From Runella aurantiaca (GTDB taxonomy: Bacteria > Bacteroidota > Bacteroidia > Cytophagales > Spirosomataceae): 64,000 nt of DNA. The position numbers were made by a program, and so were the translations under genes. The notes under the pieces are model-generated. The model saw only the letters and a program-made list of their open reading frames with translations, had not been told where the DNA came from and did not search any database. Below are positions 25,357 to 33,561 of this stretch, in pieces; position 1 is the stretch's first letter, and every line of letters begins with the position of its first letter. The DNA lies in NCBI RefSeq assembly GCF_003339505.1, contig NZ_QPIW01000037.1, positions 1 to 64,000 on the forward strand. The letters are read 5' to 3'.

Positions 25357-26379
25357 ATGGAAATTGGAATTGACAGTTTTGCCTCGGTAACCATCAACTC
25401 GGCGGGTGCAGAAAATACAAGTACGGAGGCAATGGCCCGATTATTGGATCGAATCGAACAGGCAGATCAGGCAGGTCTTGATGTCTTTGGCATTGGAGAA
25501 CACCACCGCAAGGAGTTTCTTGACTCGGCACCTGCGCTGATTTTGGCGGCAGCAGCAGCCCGCACCAAACAAATCCGCTTGACGAGTGCGGTTACGGTGC
25601 TCAGCGCCGCTGACCCTGTGCGGGTTTTCCAAAACTTTGCAACCCTTGATTTGATTTCTCAAGGGCGGGCTGAAATGGTCGTAGGAAGAGGTTCATTTAC
25701 CGAAGCCTTTCCCCTATTTGGACTGAATCTTCAGGACTACGACGCGCTTTTCTCGGAAAAACTAGAACTGTTGCTTAACATCCGTGACAATGAGACGGTT
25801 ACATGGTCAGGCAACTTCCGCCCGGCACTCAAAAACCAACCCATTTACCCAAGACCCCAACAAGACCCATTCCCCATTTGGTTGGGCGTAGGCGGCACAC
25901 CTCAGTCGTTTGTACGGGCGGGGGTGCTCGGTTTGCCGCTGATGGTGGCCGTGATTGGGGGCGAAACGCACCGTTTCCGACCCTTAATTGATTTGTACCG
26001 TGAAGCTGGAAGAAGGGCGGGCCACGCTCCAGATAAACTAAAAGTTGGCTTACATTCTATAGGATACGTCGCAAATACAACCGAAGAAGCCATTGACGAT
26101 TTTTATCCGGGTTACGCCGAAACTTTTACCCGAATTGGTAAAGAACGGGGTTGGCCTCCCGTGAGAAGAGAACATTTTGACGCCCAAAGAGGCCCGCAAG
26201 GGGCGTTGCTCATTGGCAATCCAGAAGAAGTAGCCGAAAAAATTCTGCGTCACAGTGAAGCACTTGGTGGTATTTCCCGATTAACTTTCCAGATGGACAA
26301 TGCAGGATTATCACATTTAAAGCTGATGAAATCCATCGAATTGATTGGAACGCGGGTTGCAACGAGGGTAAATCAGTAG
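25357..26379 (+). CDS. LLM class flavin-dependent oxidoreductase
   Basis: A 340-residue luciferase-like monooxygenase. It has the TIM-barrel FMN-binding pattern: GLDVFGIGEHHRKEFLDSAP, RIRLTSAV-type strand (QIRLTSAVTVLSAADPVRV), LISQGRAEMVVGRGS and PIWLGVGGTPQSFVRAG. Family members oxidise alkanes, alkanesulfonates or coenzyme F420-linked substrates with reduced flavin and O2. The start ATG (25357) lies 3 bp after the ATPase stop. Both genes are on the plus strand, opposite to the flanking genes, and end at a shared convergent terminator. The substrate is unknown. Confidence 0.9.
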   Translation: MEIGIDSFASVTINSAGAENTSTEAMARLLDRIEQADQAGLDVFGIGEHHRKEFLDSAPALILAAAAARTKQIRLTSAVTVLSAADPVRVFQNFATLDLISQGRAEMVVGRGSFTEAFPLFGLNLQDYDALFSEKLELLLNIRDNETVTWSGNFRPALKNQPIYPRPQQDPFPIWLGVGGTPQSFVRAGVLGLPLMVAVIGGETHRFRPLIDLYREAGRRAGHAPDKLKVGLHSIGYVANTTEEAIDDFYPGYAETFTRIGKERGWPPVRREHFDAQRGPQGALLIGNPEEVAEKILRHSEALGGISRLTFQMDNAGLSHLKLMKSIELIGTRVATRVNQ

Positions 26380-26398
26380 AAATATACGCCTAAAACCT

Positions 26399-26460
26399 GC
26401 CTGAGAATTGTTCAAATCAAGACTAAGTACTTTGAATCTGAAAATAAACAATTCTCAGGC
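26399..26460. terminator. Long hairpin between convergent LLM and recombinase genes
   Basis: GCCTGAGAATTGTT (26399-26412) and its exact complement (26447-26460) flank a 34-base loop that itself contains TTCAAA/TTTGAA. It lies between two convergent stops (26379 and 26465), so it probably serves both strands. Confidence 0.7.
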
Positions 26461-26464
26461 GGCT

Positions 26465-27433
26465 TTAAAGACCTAATTTTGTGGCGGCATTGTGTTTTTT
26501 GATGTCCTCAATTCGGGTGTATCGCTGAATCATCAAACTCGTTTTATGCTTACTTTGTCGCATAATTTCAGAATCGTCGGCACCGTTGATTTTTGCAATG
26601 GTGATAAATGAAGCCCGCAAGGAGTGCGCTGAATATTTTTCACCTAAGTACTTTTTAACCGTAGTGTAGACCGTCATGTCATTGAGTCGGTCGGTCGTAA
26701 GTCGGTCGCCTTTACGTACTCTTACAAACAGTGGGCCAGTGGTGCGCTCCAGCCGCATGATCCAGTTCTTTAAATTCCTAATGGGACATAAACTTGCTTC
26801 CGGGCTATAAAAAAAGGCTTTTTCTTCTGCTTCCCCGTATTGATTGGTTTTACTTTTGGTCAAGGTTATGATTGCTCCATCTTCGTTAAATTCAACATTT
26901 TCGATGTCTAAATCCACCAATTCTGAACGTCGGTAGGCTCCCGCAAAGCCCAATAAAATCAGGCTTTTATCACGCATACCAGCGTGGGTTTCGGTCTCCA
27001 TTGTTCGTAAAACTTTCTTTAATTCATTCATTTGAAAAGCTGGAGCCTGTTTTTGGCGAACGCCTTTGGTTCTTTTAATGCCCTCCATCACCGCCTGAAA
27101 AGCCCGGTCATTGGTGGGTAGGTCTACATTATTCAACTCGTGCAACTTCCGGATGGCCGCTATTTTACGATTGATGCTCGCCCACTTGTGCGTATCGGCC
27201 AAATGTGAAACGTACGCTGACAACGTCGCCGCGGTGGCGGGGAATTCTGTTTGTCCGTTTTCATTACACCATTCCTTAAAATAATGTACATCCGATTTAT
27301 ACGCCCGTTGGGTGTTGGCTGACCCTTCCAAGCCTTTGCGGATATAATCAGCGACTTTTCCAACAAGCGCTTTGGGAAGTTGGACATTAGTTGAAGTTGC
27401 TGGAACGTTTTGAGAGGCGGCGTTTTCTGACAT
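26465..27433 (-). CDS. Tyrosine recombinase/site-specific integrase
   Basis: A 322-residue tyrosine recombinase with an N-terminal SAM-like core-binding domain (about 20-120) and a catalytic domain (about 135-320). The catalytic set is visible: R169 in AYRRSEL, K193/K195 in LTKSKTN, H270 and R273 in SAHSLRASF, H296 in KHKT and the nucleophile Y305 in QRYTRIED. XerC/D are slightly shorter. On a replicon it could resolve multimers; as an integrase it would need flanking attachment sites, which I could not find. It is convergent with the LLM gene and lies beside YopX-like and S24 repressor genes. Confidence 0.9.
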   Translation of the reverse strand: MSENAASQNVPATSTNVQLPKALVGKVADYIRKGLEGSANTQRAYKSDVHYFKEWCNENGQTEFPATAATLSAYVSHLADTHKWASINRKIAAIRKLHELNNVDLPTNDRAFQAVMEGIKRTKGVRQKQAPAFQMNELKKVLRTMETETHAGMRDKSLILLGFAGAYRRSELVDLDIENVEFNEDGAIITLTKSKTNQYGEAEEKAFFYSPEASLCPIRNLKNWIMRLERTTGPLFVRVRKGDRLTTDRLNDMTVYTTVKKYLGEKYSAHSLRASFITIAKINGADDSEIMRQSKHKTSLMIQRYTRIEDIKKHNAATKLGL

Positions 27434-27610
27434 CGGTTCAAAAAAGGAATGAAAAACAAAAGTAATTATTACCTATGATAATTAAACCTTATCGTAAGTA
27501 ATAATTTATTTTATAGAAAAAAGCATACAAATGAGTACAATTTATTTATCCCATAAAGCCGCTTAATGATGGGAGAAAAAAAACGAAAAGCTGTACGGGC
27601 GTAAAGGCAA

Positions 27611-28081
27611 CTATCCTGCCATGCGTCGGGCATTATTGAAGGAATTGTTTATTTGAACCCGAAAGGGTTTTATGAATTCAGGATTCTCTAAAATATTACC
27701 GAGTATCTCAATTTCTTTTTCATGTGAACTTCTAACTGGGCCTTCTAAATGAAGTTTATTGTCTTTGACTGTATAAAAATGATAGGCTTTAGAAAACTCA
27801 TTCCAAAGTATGACGCAAGGTTGGCCGTTGTAGCTGACAATATCAGCTTCGAAGAGATTTTCACCGTTTTTGTCACTAAAGCCAATAAATTGTAGTTCGA
27901 TAAACCGCTTTATTTTTGGATTAGATTGAAAAGCAGATCCATCTGGTAAGATAAGTTTCAAGCCTTCGTCAATGTGAAGTTGCACAGGCAAACCATCGAG
28001 GGTAAGCTTGACGGGTGAGAGATGCATCTTTTTCCCATCCCATACCTTAAATACATTTCGTTTGTTGGGTCGCCAATCCAT
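27611..28081 (-). CDS. YopX-like protein
   Basis: A 156-residue protein of YopX type, usually found in phages and plasmids. The pattern is the opening FKVWDGKKMHLSP, then ELQFIGFSDKNGENLFEADIVSYNGQPCVILWNEFSKAYHFY, matching the family motif G-x-D-K-N-G-x-x-x-[FY]-E-[GA]-D-I-V. No catalytic residues are evident and the molecular role of YopX proteins is unknown. The gene is divergent from the S24/XRE repressor gene, with the operator palindrome in between, so it may be under that repressor's control. Confidence 0.7.
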   Translation of the reverse strand: MDWRPNKRNVFKVWDGKKMHLSPVKLTLDGLPVQLHIDEGLKLILPDGSAFQSNPKIKRFIELQFIGFSDKNGENLFEADIVSYNGQPCVILWNEFSKAYHFYTVKDNKLHLEGPVRSSHEKEIEILGNILENPEFIKPFRVQINNSFNNARRMAG

Positions 28082-28179
28082 CGTATTGTTGTTTTAATTT
28101 TTGAACTTAAAGCACTTCGGACGACTGTACCCAAAACCGTATAGCTAAAGATTTGAGCTTGTGCATCGATTGATTGTTT

Positions 28180-28220
28180 TGATACTTATTGTTGCAAATA
28201 TATGATACAATAAGTATCAT
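28180..28220. promoter_or_regulatory. Operator-like inverted repeats between yopX-like and repressor genes
   Basis: TGATACTTATTG (28180-28191) and CAATAAGTATCA (28208-28219) are a perfect 12-bp inverted repeat with a 16-bp spacer. A second pair overlaps it: ATGATAC (28202-28208) and GTATCAT (28214-28220) around AATAA. The related half-site TTGTATCATGTAC overlaps the repressor's start. This fits cooperative binding by the divergent repressor. Confidence 0.7.
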
Positions 28221-28332
28221 ATACAAGTTTTCGCCTTGCTTTTTTAGGGATATTTTTTATATACCTATGGAACGCCTATTATTTGGGGATTCATCCAACC
28301 ATTTGTACATTTGTCACGTAACAAATTGTATC

Positions 28333-29154
28333 ATGTACGTATCGTCAAACTTGGTTTTCCTCAGGAACAAAGAACAAAAAAGTCAGCATGACATCGCCGA
28401 TGCTGTACAAATCGGACGGGGAAGCTATTCACAATACGAACGCGGCCGTTCTATGCCACCGATGGAGGTTCTCCTGCGTCTGGCTGATATTTTTAAGGTA
28501 AGTCTGGAGACGTTGGTAAGAAAAAATTTGGCAACCATGAATGCCAGCCAACTGGATGAAATCTTTAATGCTCACCTCAAAAATGCCAAGGGCCTCAACT
28601 TACGCATTCTGCCCATATCAGTGGGCAACGATAACCTTGATAACGTAGAATTGGTGCCGAAAAAAGCCAAAGCAGGTTACATTGGCGGAGGGCATGAAGA
28701 CGCCGATTTTATTTCCGAGTTAGTACAGTTTAGGTTACCAATGCTCCCCACAAATCGGAAGTTTCGGATGTTTCAGATAGAAGGAGATTCTATGTATCCT
28801 ATCCCTGATGGCTCGTATGTACTTGGCTCTCATGTTCATAACTGGTTTAGTGTACGTGAAAACAATGCTTATATCATCATCACCAAAGAAGATATTGTTT
28901 TCAAAATTATAACAGCTAAACCCTCCGCCCAAACCGCCGAGCCGTACCTGACCCTTACCTCCCTAAATAAGCTTTATGCTCCCTACAATTTAAAATTGGA
29001 AGAGGTATTGGAGATTTGGGAATTCAGTCTTTATATGAGTTCTGAACTTCCCGAGCCCGAACAAGAAGCACCCTTTGGAGAAATACTGAATGAAATTCAG
29101 GGGCTAAAAAGAGAGTTTATTTCCCTGAAGTTAGGGTTGAATGGCAAGAAATAA
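28333..29154 (+). CDS. XRE/S24 LexA-like transcriptional repressor
   Basis: Starting at ATG 28333 gives 273 residues; the upstream ATG at 28189 lies inside the operator repeat and would add 48 unhelpful residues. Residues 7-62 are an XRE helix-turn-helix (KSQHDIADAVQIGRGSYSQYERGR). The C-terminal S24 peptidase-like domain has FQIEGDSMYP with Ser153 and the catalytic Lys191 in VFKII. KAKAGYIGGG supplies an Ala114-Gly115 bond placed like the self-cleavage site of LexA/CI relatives. It would therefore be a DNA-damage-responsive, self-cleaving repressor. Phage, ICE and plasmid repressors share this plan. Confidence 0.88.
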   Translation: MYVSSNLVFLRNKEQKSQHDIADAVQIGRGSYSQYERGRSMPPMEVLLRLADIFKVSLETLVRKNLATMNASQLDEIFNAHLKNAKGLNLRILPISVGNDNLDNVELVPKKAKAGYIGGGHEDADFISELVQFRLPMLPTNRKFRMFQIEGDSMYPIPDGSYVLGSHVHNWFSVRENNAYIIITKEDIVFKIITAKPSAQTAEPYLTLTSLNKLYAPYNLKLEEVLEIWEFSLYMSSELPEPEQEAPFGEILNEIQGLKREFISLKLGLNGKK

Positions 29155-29169
29155 CGCTTTTTCACTCAA

Positions 29170-29193
29170 GGGGAGTAGCCTCAACTACTCCCC
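29170..29193 (+). terminator. Hairpin after the repressor gene
   Basis: GGGGAGTAG (29170-29178) and CTACTCCCC (29185-29193) form a perfect 9-bp stem with a 6-base loop, 15 bp after the S24 repressor stop. There is no strong T-run, so it may be a terminator of both the repressor and the convergent YitT gene. Confidence 0.65.
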
Positions 29194-29230
29194 GCGCTAC
29201 AAAACGGTGTCTTTAATCAACAAACTTTTA

Positions 29231-30205
29231 TCAGTGCTTCAATGAACGCTTTTTAATCATCCCACCTTTGGTGTCTTTTACACTGCTCATAACAACGAAT
29301 GAATTGGGATCAATGGTTTGAATCTCGGTGTTCAATTTATTAAGCTCCAAACGCGTAATGACTGTGTAAATAATATCAAATTCACCCGTTTCGCCGCTTT
29401 TTCCGTAGCCGCGTTTTCCTTTATAAACGGTCACTCCTCGGCCCATTTCGTTGATAATCATTTGCCGTATCTCTTCGTTGTGAACCGAAATAATGGTAAC
29501 GCCCGTGTATTCATCAATACCCTCAATGACAAAATCTAGCGTTTTGGAAGCGGCCAAATACGTAATCATTGAATAAAGGGCGGTTTCGATGGAAAGAAAG
29601 TAGGCTGCTGCCGAAAAAATGACAATGTTAATCATGATGATAATGTCACCGATGGTGGTGCCAAACTTGCGGCTTAGAAAAATAGCCAATACTTCTGTCC
29701 CATCAATCACGGCTCCTCCCCTCACGGATAAACCAATTCCAGCTCCCAGAAAAAAACCACCAAATACGGCCACCAACAAGTTATCGTTGGTTATTTCCGG
29801 AAAATGAACGGTTGCCACACAAACCGCTAAGCCCGCAATAGCGAGGGCAGTTTTGATTGCAAATTGTTTGCCGATGACGATGTAACCGAGGAAAACAAAC
29901 GGTAAATTTATAAGTACCAATAAAACAGCGAGAGGAATACCCGTCAGCTTTGTAATAAGAAGTGATATACCAGTGGCACCTCCGTCGATGAAACTATTGG
30001 GAATCAAAAAACTTTCTAACCCAAAAGCCGCCGACGCAATGCCGAGGCAAACCAAGATAAAGTCTTTGAAATACCTGACAATATTAATCTTGAGTTCGCG
30101 GAAGCCTTTGGCCAGTACGAAGTCGGAATATTTCTGTTGGTTACCTAGCGATTTCTTATTGCGAAGAATCGTTTGGGTGATTACTTTGGTCAAAAACGAA
30201 TTCAT
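29231..30205 (-). CDS. YitT family membrane protein (DUF161/DUF2179)
   Basis: A 324-residue membrane protein. The N-terminal ~45 residues are cytosolic and unusual for the family. Then about five membrane helices (roughly 45-205; FILVCLGIASAAFGLESFLI, ISLLITKLTGIPLAVLLVLINLPFVF, SALFGGFFLGAGIGLSVRGG-type segments) precede a soluble DUF2179 domain (about 225-300), where GVTVYKGKRGYGKSGETGEFDIIYTVI is the ligand-binding block. YitT proteins are transporter-like; the second-messenger or substrate specificity is not settled. It is read against the S24 gene and is followed by the hairpin at 29170-29193. Confidence 0.85.
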   Translation of the reverse strand: MNSFLTKVITQTILRNKKSLGNQQKYSDFVLAKGFRELKINIVRYFKDFILVCLGIASAAFGLESFLIPNSFIDGGATGISLLITKLTGIPLAVLLVLINLPFVFLGYIVIGKQFAIKTALAIAGLAVCVATVHFPEITNDNLLVAVFGGFFLGAGIGLSVRGGAVIDGTEVLAIFLSRKFGTTIGDIIIMINIVIFSAAAYFLSIETALYSMITYLAASKTLDFVIEGIDEYTGVTIISVHNEEIRQMIINEMGRGVTVYKGKRGYGKSGETGEFDIIYTVITRLELNKLNTEIQTIDPNSFVVMSSVKDTKGGMIKKRSLKH

Positions 30206-30242
30206 ATTTTTTATATCTTGAAATGGAAGGGGGTGAATTTTA

Positions 30243-30277
30243 TCCCAAACAGAGCCGTTAAGTTACCCTGTTTGGGA
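30243..30277 (-). terminator. Hairpin after the 163-residue gene
   Basis: TCCCAAACAG (30243-30252) pairs with CTGTTTGGGA (30268-30277), perfect 10 bp with a 15-base loop, 9 bp beyond the stop of the gene at 30286. The following minus-strand sequence is ATAAAATT, a weak run, so it may only partly terminate before the YitT gene. Confidence 0.6.
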
Positions 30278-30285
30278 GGTGAAAT

Positions 30286-30777
30286 TTATCGCAGAGGGGT
30301 TACTACTGAAATTTTGTCATTGACAATCTTACCCCATTTTTCTACCATTTGCAGCTCTCCAGATAACGTCAAACTATCGTAGGCAGCATTATAAAATTCC
30401 AAAATAACCTCTGATTTTTGTTTATTATGGTAAGTAAATGCTAGCTCAAGTCTTTCAATTTCACCCGAATTACTGGCTGTTTTTCGTGAGATAATGACCC
30501 GACACTTTTGAATTTCAGAAAGATTTATTTGTCGTAAAAACGCTTGGTCATTTACGGTTCTTGTAAAGAAAACTATGCTATTTTGGTCATCAATTCCAAT
30601 GCTAGAATGATGCCATGAATCGAATCTGCTGATTGTAAAATTGCTATTTTCGGCAAATCCGAAAAGCTTTTGGCGTAGTTTTTCGCCTTTTTTACGATTA
30701 TTTATGCTTATTAAAACAAACGGAATGATACAAATAAGTATGACAATCATACCTACGATTGAAGCTCCTAAATCCAT
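30286..30777 (-). CDS. Single-pass membrane-anchored protein, unknown function
   Basis: A 163-residue protein with one strongly hydrophobic N-terminal segment (about 6-25, SIVGMIVILICIIPFVLISI) followed by a K/R-rich stop (NNRKKGEKLRQK) and a soluble beta-rich domain. The topology suggests a membrane anchor with the rest in the cytoplasm. No catalytic motif or family signature recognised. It is 109 bp from the next gene and may be cotranscribed with YitT through the weak terminator. Likely a lineage-specific protein. Confidence 0.55.
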   Translation of the reverse strand: MDLGASIVGMIVILICIIPFVLISINNRKKGEKLRQKLFGFAENSNFTISRFDSWHHSSIGIDDQNSIVFFTRTVNDQAFLRQINLSEIQKCRVIISRKTASNSGEIERLELAFTYHNKQKSEVILEFYNAAYDSLTLSGELQMVEKWGKIVNDKISVVTPLR

Positions 30778-30885
30778 TTTTTAGTTTTTTAAATTTTTAA
30801 AATACACAATCGTTACAGAGACGGCAGTCAATGCCATTTCTGCAAAAAATAATTTTTACGAAGTCACGAAAGGATAAAAACTTAA

Positions 30886-31317
30886 TTACCAGAAGTAATG
30901 GAAAGGAAAAATGATGTCGGTCCGCTCTAAACGAACCAATAGGTTGAGGGAATAGAAACTGTACTGTGAAAAGGTCGTTTCAAATAACTGCTCAGCGGTT
31001 TTGTACCACGCCAAAAACCTGTTTAGAAAGTTTTCGGGACGAGGAGGCGAAGGGGATTGCAAAGGCGCAACCGATATTTCGGCGTGCGCAGTGAGGCAAA
31101 ACAGTTCTGGTAATTGTACCGAACTACTGTGTTTACTTTGAGAATCAGCAAGTTGTGAATCCGCGGAATGGTTGACAAAAACATTCCCACTGTATAAACT
31201 TAATACAAAGCTATACAGGGTTAAAATGCCTAAGAAACCAATGAGTTTTGCCGCTTTTTTCACCAAATGAAGGTTATAATTGATACGTGTATTTCTGCAA
31301 GTTACAAAAAATAGCAA
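30886..31317 (-). CDS. Short protein with one N-terminal hydrophobic segment and conserved HYFW end
   Basis: A 143-residue protein. Residues about 24-44 are hydrophobic (LIGFLGILTLYSFVLSLYSG) and look like a signal anchor; the rest is Ser/Pro-rich and ends FQYSF-like SFYSLNLLVRLERTDIIFPFHYFW. The Pro-rich segment SPSPPRPENFLNRFL makes a structured enzyme unlikely. The best start may be an internal Met; none gives a clearer pattern. I do not recognise a family with certainty. It lies divergent from the CocE-like gene with 172 bp between. Confidence 0.5.
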   Translation of the reverse strand: MLFFVTCRNTRINYNLHLVKKAAKLIGFLGILTLYSFVLSLYSGNVFVNHSADSQLADSQSKHSSSVQLPELFCLTAHAEISVAPLQSPSPPRPENFLNRFLAWYKTAEQLFETTFSQYSFYSLNLLVRLERTDIIFPFHYFW

Positions 31318-31489
31318 ATTTTAACTACCGTTTGAGAAGAAAACACAATTGAAAAACAAAATAAAAAACTGCTTTTTAAAAAAATACCTTTAAAATAAAT
31401 AGGATTAAGTCCCTTTATTAGCTGAAAATAGGCATTCAGGCCGTATATTGCGATAATTATAGGTTATTCTATTTTGTCCTCACTTCATT

Positions 31490-33469
31490 ATGAAAAAACT
31501 AAGATTTACGTCCCCTCCTCCCCCATTATTTAGTAAACCCTCACCGCGTCGGTTGACCTCACACGCACAAAATGGCTTCACGTTGATTTTGTTTTTTCTC
31601 CTTTTGTACGCCACCAGTTCGTTGGCTCAACTCACAAAAGCCAAGGAGGATTCTATCTACGTGCGTCAGCATTATACAAAACTAGAGCAAATGGTGCCCA
31701 TGCGCGACGGGGTCAAACTGTTTACCTCTATTTATGTTCCCAAGAATGTTTCGACGGGGGCAAAATACCCCATTATGCTTTGCCGTACACCTTACAGTTC
31801 GGCACCGTATGGCGACACGCTGTACAAAACATCATTGGGGCCTTCCATGCATTTCGCCCGCGATGGATATATTTTTGTTTATCAAGATGTTAGAGGAAAA
31901 TACATGTCAGAAGGTGATTTTGAAGCCTATCGTCCGTTTATTCCAAACAAGAAAAACAAAACCGACAATGACGAAAGCTCCGACGCCTTTGATACGATTG
32001 ATTGGTTAGTCAAAAATGTGGCAGGAAACAACGGTCGGGTGGGCACTTGGGGCATCTCTGCGCCGGGTTATTATACCACCATGACCAACATCGAAGCGCA
32101 TCCCGCCTTGAAGGCTTCTTCGCCACAAGCTCCCGTCACGGATTGGTTTATGGGCGATGACCGCCACCACAATGGGGCTTTTTTTCTGATGGGAACGTTT
32201 TCTTTTATTTCTTCTTACGGCGCGCCAAGACCGACGCCCAGCCCCAAGGGTAAGCCCGGATTTTCGGCCTACGGCACTCCCGATGGCTACGAGTTTTATA
32301 AAAATCTTGGGCCGCTTAAAAACGTAAATGAGAAGATTTTTAAGGGAGAAAACCGCATCTGGAATCAGTTGATGGAGCATGAAGTGTACGATGAATTCTG
32401 GCAATCACGTACGCCAGTTCCGCACCTGAAAAACATCAAACCCGCTGTGATGGTGGTGGGCGGTTGGTTTGACCAAGAAGATTTGTATGGCCCGTTAAAA
32501 GCGTACGCAGGTATTGAACGCAACCAACCAAAATCGCCCAATCTGTTGGTCATGGGTCCGTGGATTCACGGCGGATGGGCACGGGGTACGGGAGAATCGT
32601 TGGGCCACATTCGTTTTGGCTCTCGAACAAGCGATTTTTACCAAACAAACATTGAATTGCCCTTTTTTAATCATTACCTGAAAGACAAGCCAAACCCAGA
32701 ACTGCCCAAAGCTTATATTTTTGAAACGGGCTCCAACGAATGGAAAAAATATGACCAATGGCCTCCCAAAAATACCGTAGAGAAGAAACTCTACCTACAC
32801 CCTGACGGTCGTCTTTCTTTTTCGCCCACCATCACAGCGATGCAGTTGAATGCCCCACCCGCATTCAATGAGTACCTAAGCGACCCCGACAAGCCCGTTC
32901 CTTACACCGCCGAAATCAGAAATATCAGAGGAAGCGATTTCATGTACGAAGACCAGCGATTTGCGGCCCAACGCCCCGATGTGCTGGTGTATGAATCGGA
33001 AGTTTTGACGGAGGATGTGGCGATTTCGGGCAATGTTTTTGCCAATTTGTTTGTTTCTACCACGGGCACTGACGCCGATTTTGTGGTAAAATTGATTGAC
33101 GTATATCCGGGCAATGCGCCCAACGATAGCCCCGAAAATCCACGCAAAGCAATGGGCGGTTTTCAATTATTGGTGCGGGGAGAAGTAATGCGGGCTAAAT
33201 TCAGAAAGAGTTTTACGGTACCAGAAGCGATAGTCCCCAATAAAATTGAACAGGTAGCCTTCGACATGCAAGACGCCGCCCACCGCTTCAAAAAGGGTCA
33301 CAAAATTATGATTCAGGTCCAAAGCAGTTGGTTTCCATTGGTTGACCGTAATCCGCAAAAGTTTGTAAATATTTACAAAGCAGAAGCGAGTGATTTTCAG
33401 AAAGCCTTTCACCGCGTGTATTGCTCAGGCAATAGTTCTTCTTATGTCAGCGTCAGGGTGTTGGAGTAA
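31490..33469 (+). CDS. CocE/NonD family hydrolase (X-Pro dipeptidyl-peptidase S15 type), exported
   Basis: A 659-residue protein with an N-terminal signal-like stretch (LILFFLLLYATSSLAQ). It has the alpha/beta-hydrolase triad of the S15 family: Ser190 in GTWGISAPGYY, Asp near 328 in GGWFDQED and His near 360 in GPWIHGGW. The last ~200 residues form a jelly-roll C-terminal domain (VYESEVLTEDVAISGNVFANLFVS). Family members cleave acyl esters (cocaine, glutaryl-7-ACA) or X-Pro peptides. The plus-strand gene stands alone; a TTG-N19-TATTTTG string (31448-31476) resembles a Bacteroidota promoter but is one base short at the -7 element. Confidence 0.88.
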   Translation: MKKLRFTSPPPPLFSKPSPRRLTSHAQNGFTLILFFLLLYATSSLAQLTKAKEDSIYVRQHYTKLEQMVPMRDGVKLFTSIYVPKNVSTGAKYPIMLCRTPYSSAPYGDTLYKTSLGPSMHFARDGYIFVYQDVRGKYMSEGDFEAYRPFIPNKKNKTDNDESSDAFDTIDWLVKNVAGNNGRVGTWGISAPGYYTTMTNIEAHPALKASSPQAPVTDWFMGDDRHHNGAFFLMGTFSFISSYGAPRPTPSPKGKPGFSAYGTPDGYEFYKNLGPLKNVNEKIFKGENRIWNQLMEHEVYDEFWQSRTPVPHLKNIKPAVMVVGGWFDQEDLYGPLKAYAGIERNQPKSPNLLVMGPWIHGGWARGTGESLGHIRFGSRTSDFYQTNIELPFFNHYLKDKPNPELPKAYIFETGSNEWKKYDQWPPKNTVEKKLYLHPDGRLSFSPTITAMQLNAPPAFNEYLSDPDKPVPYTAEIRNIRGSDFMYEDQRFAAQRPDVLVYESEVLTEDVAISGNVFANLFVSTTGTDADFVVKLIDVYPGNAPNDSPENPRKAMGGFQLLVRGEVMRAKFRKSFTVPEAIVPNKIEQVAFDMQDAAHRFKKGHKIMIQVQSSWFPLVDRNPQKFVNIYKAEASDFQKAFHRVYCSGNSSSYVSVRVLE

Positions 33470-33496
33470 TTCTTTCTTTCATTGCTTTGTAATAAA

Positions 33497-33542
33497 AAAA
33501 GGGGTTTGTTGAAGCAATTAAATACTTCAACAAACCCCTTTT
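33497..33542. terminator. Bidirectional terminator between convergent genes
   Basis: AAAAGGGGTTTGTTGAAG (33497-33514) pairs exactly with 33525-33542 in an 18-bp stem with a 10-base loop, with an A-run on one side and T-run on the other. It lies between the convergent stops at 33469 and 33562. Confidence 0.9.
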
Positions 33543-33561
33543 AAATGAATGACTTAAGCGA

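Noticed and set aside
28189-28332. Longer start (ATG 28189) of the S24 repressor
   Set aside because: That ATG lies inside the operator inverted repeat and adds 48 residues with no match to XRE proteins.
26465-29154. Prophage or integrative element with att sites
   Set aside because: No phage structural genes and no direct repeats of attachment type were found around the recombinase; only an island-like grouping is supported.
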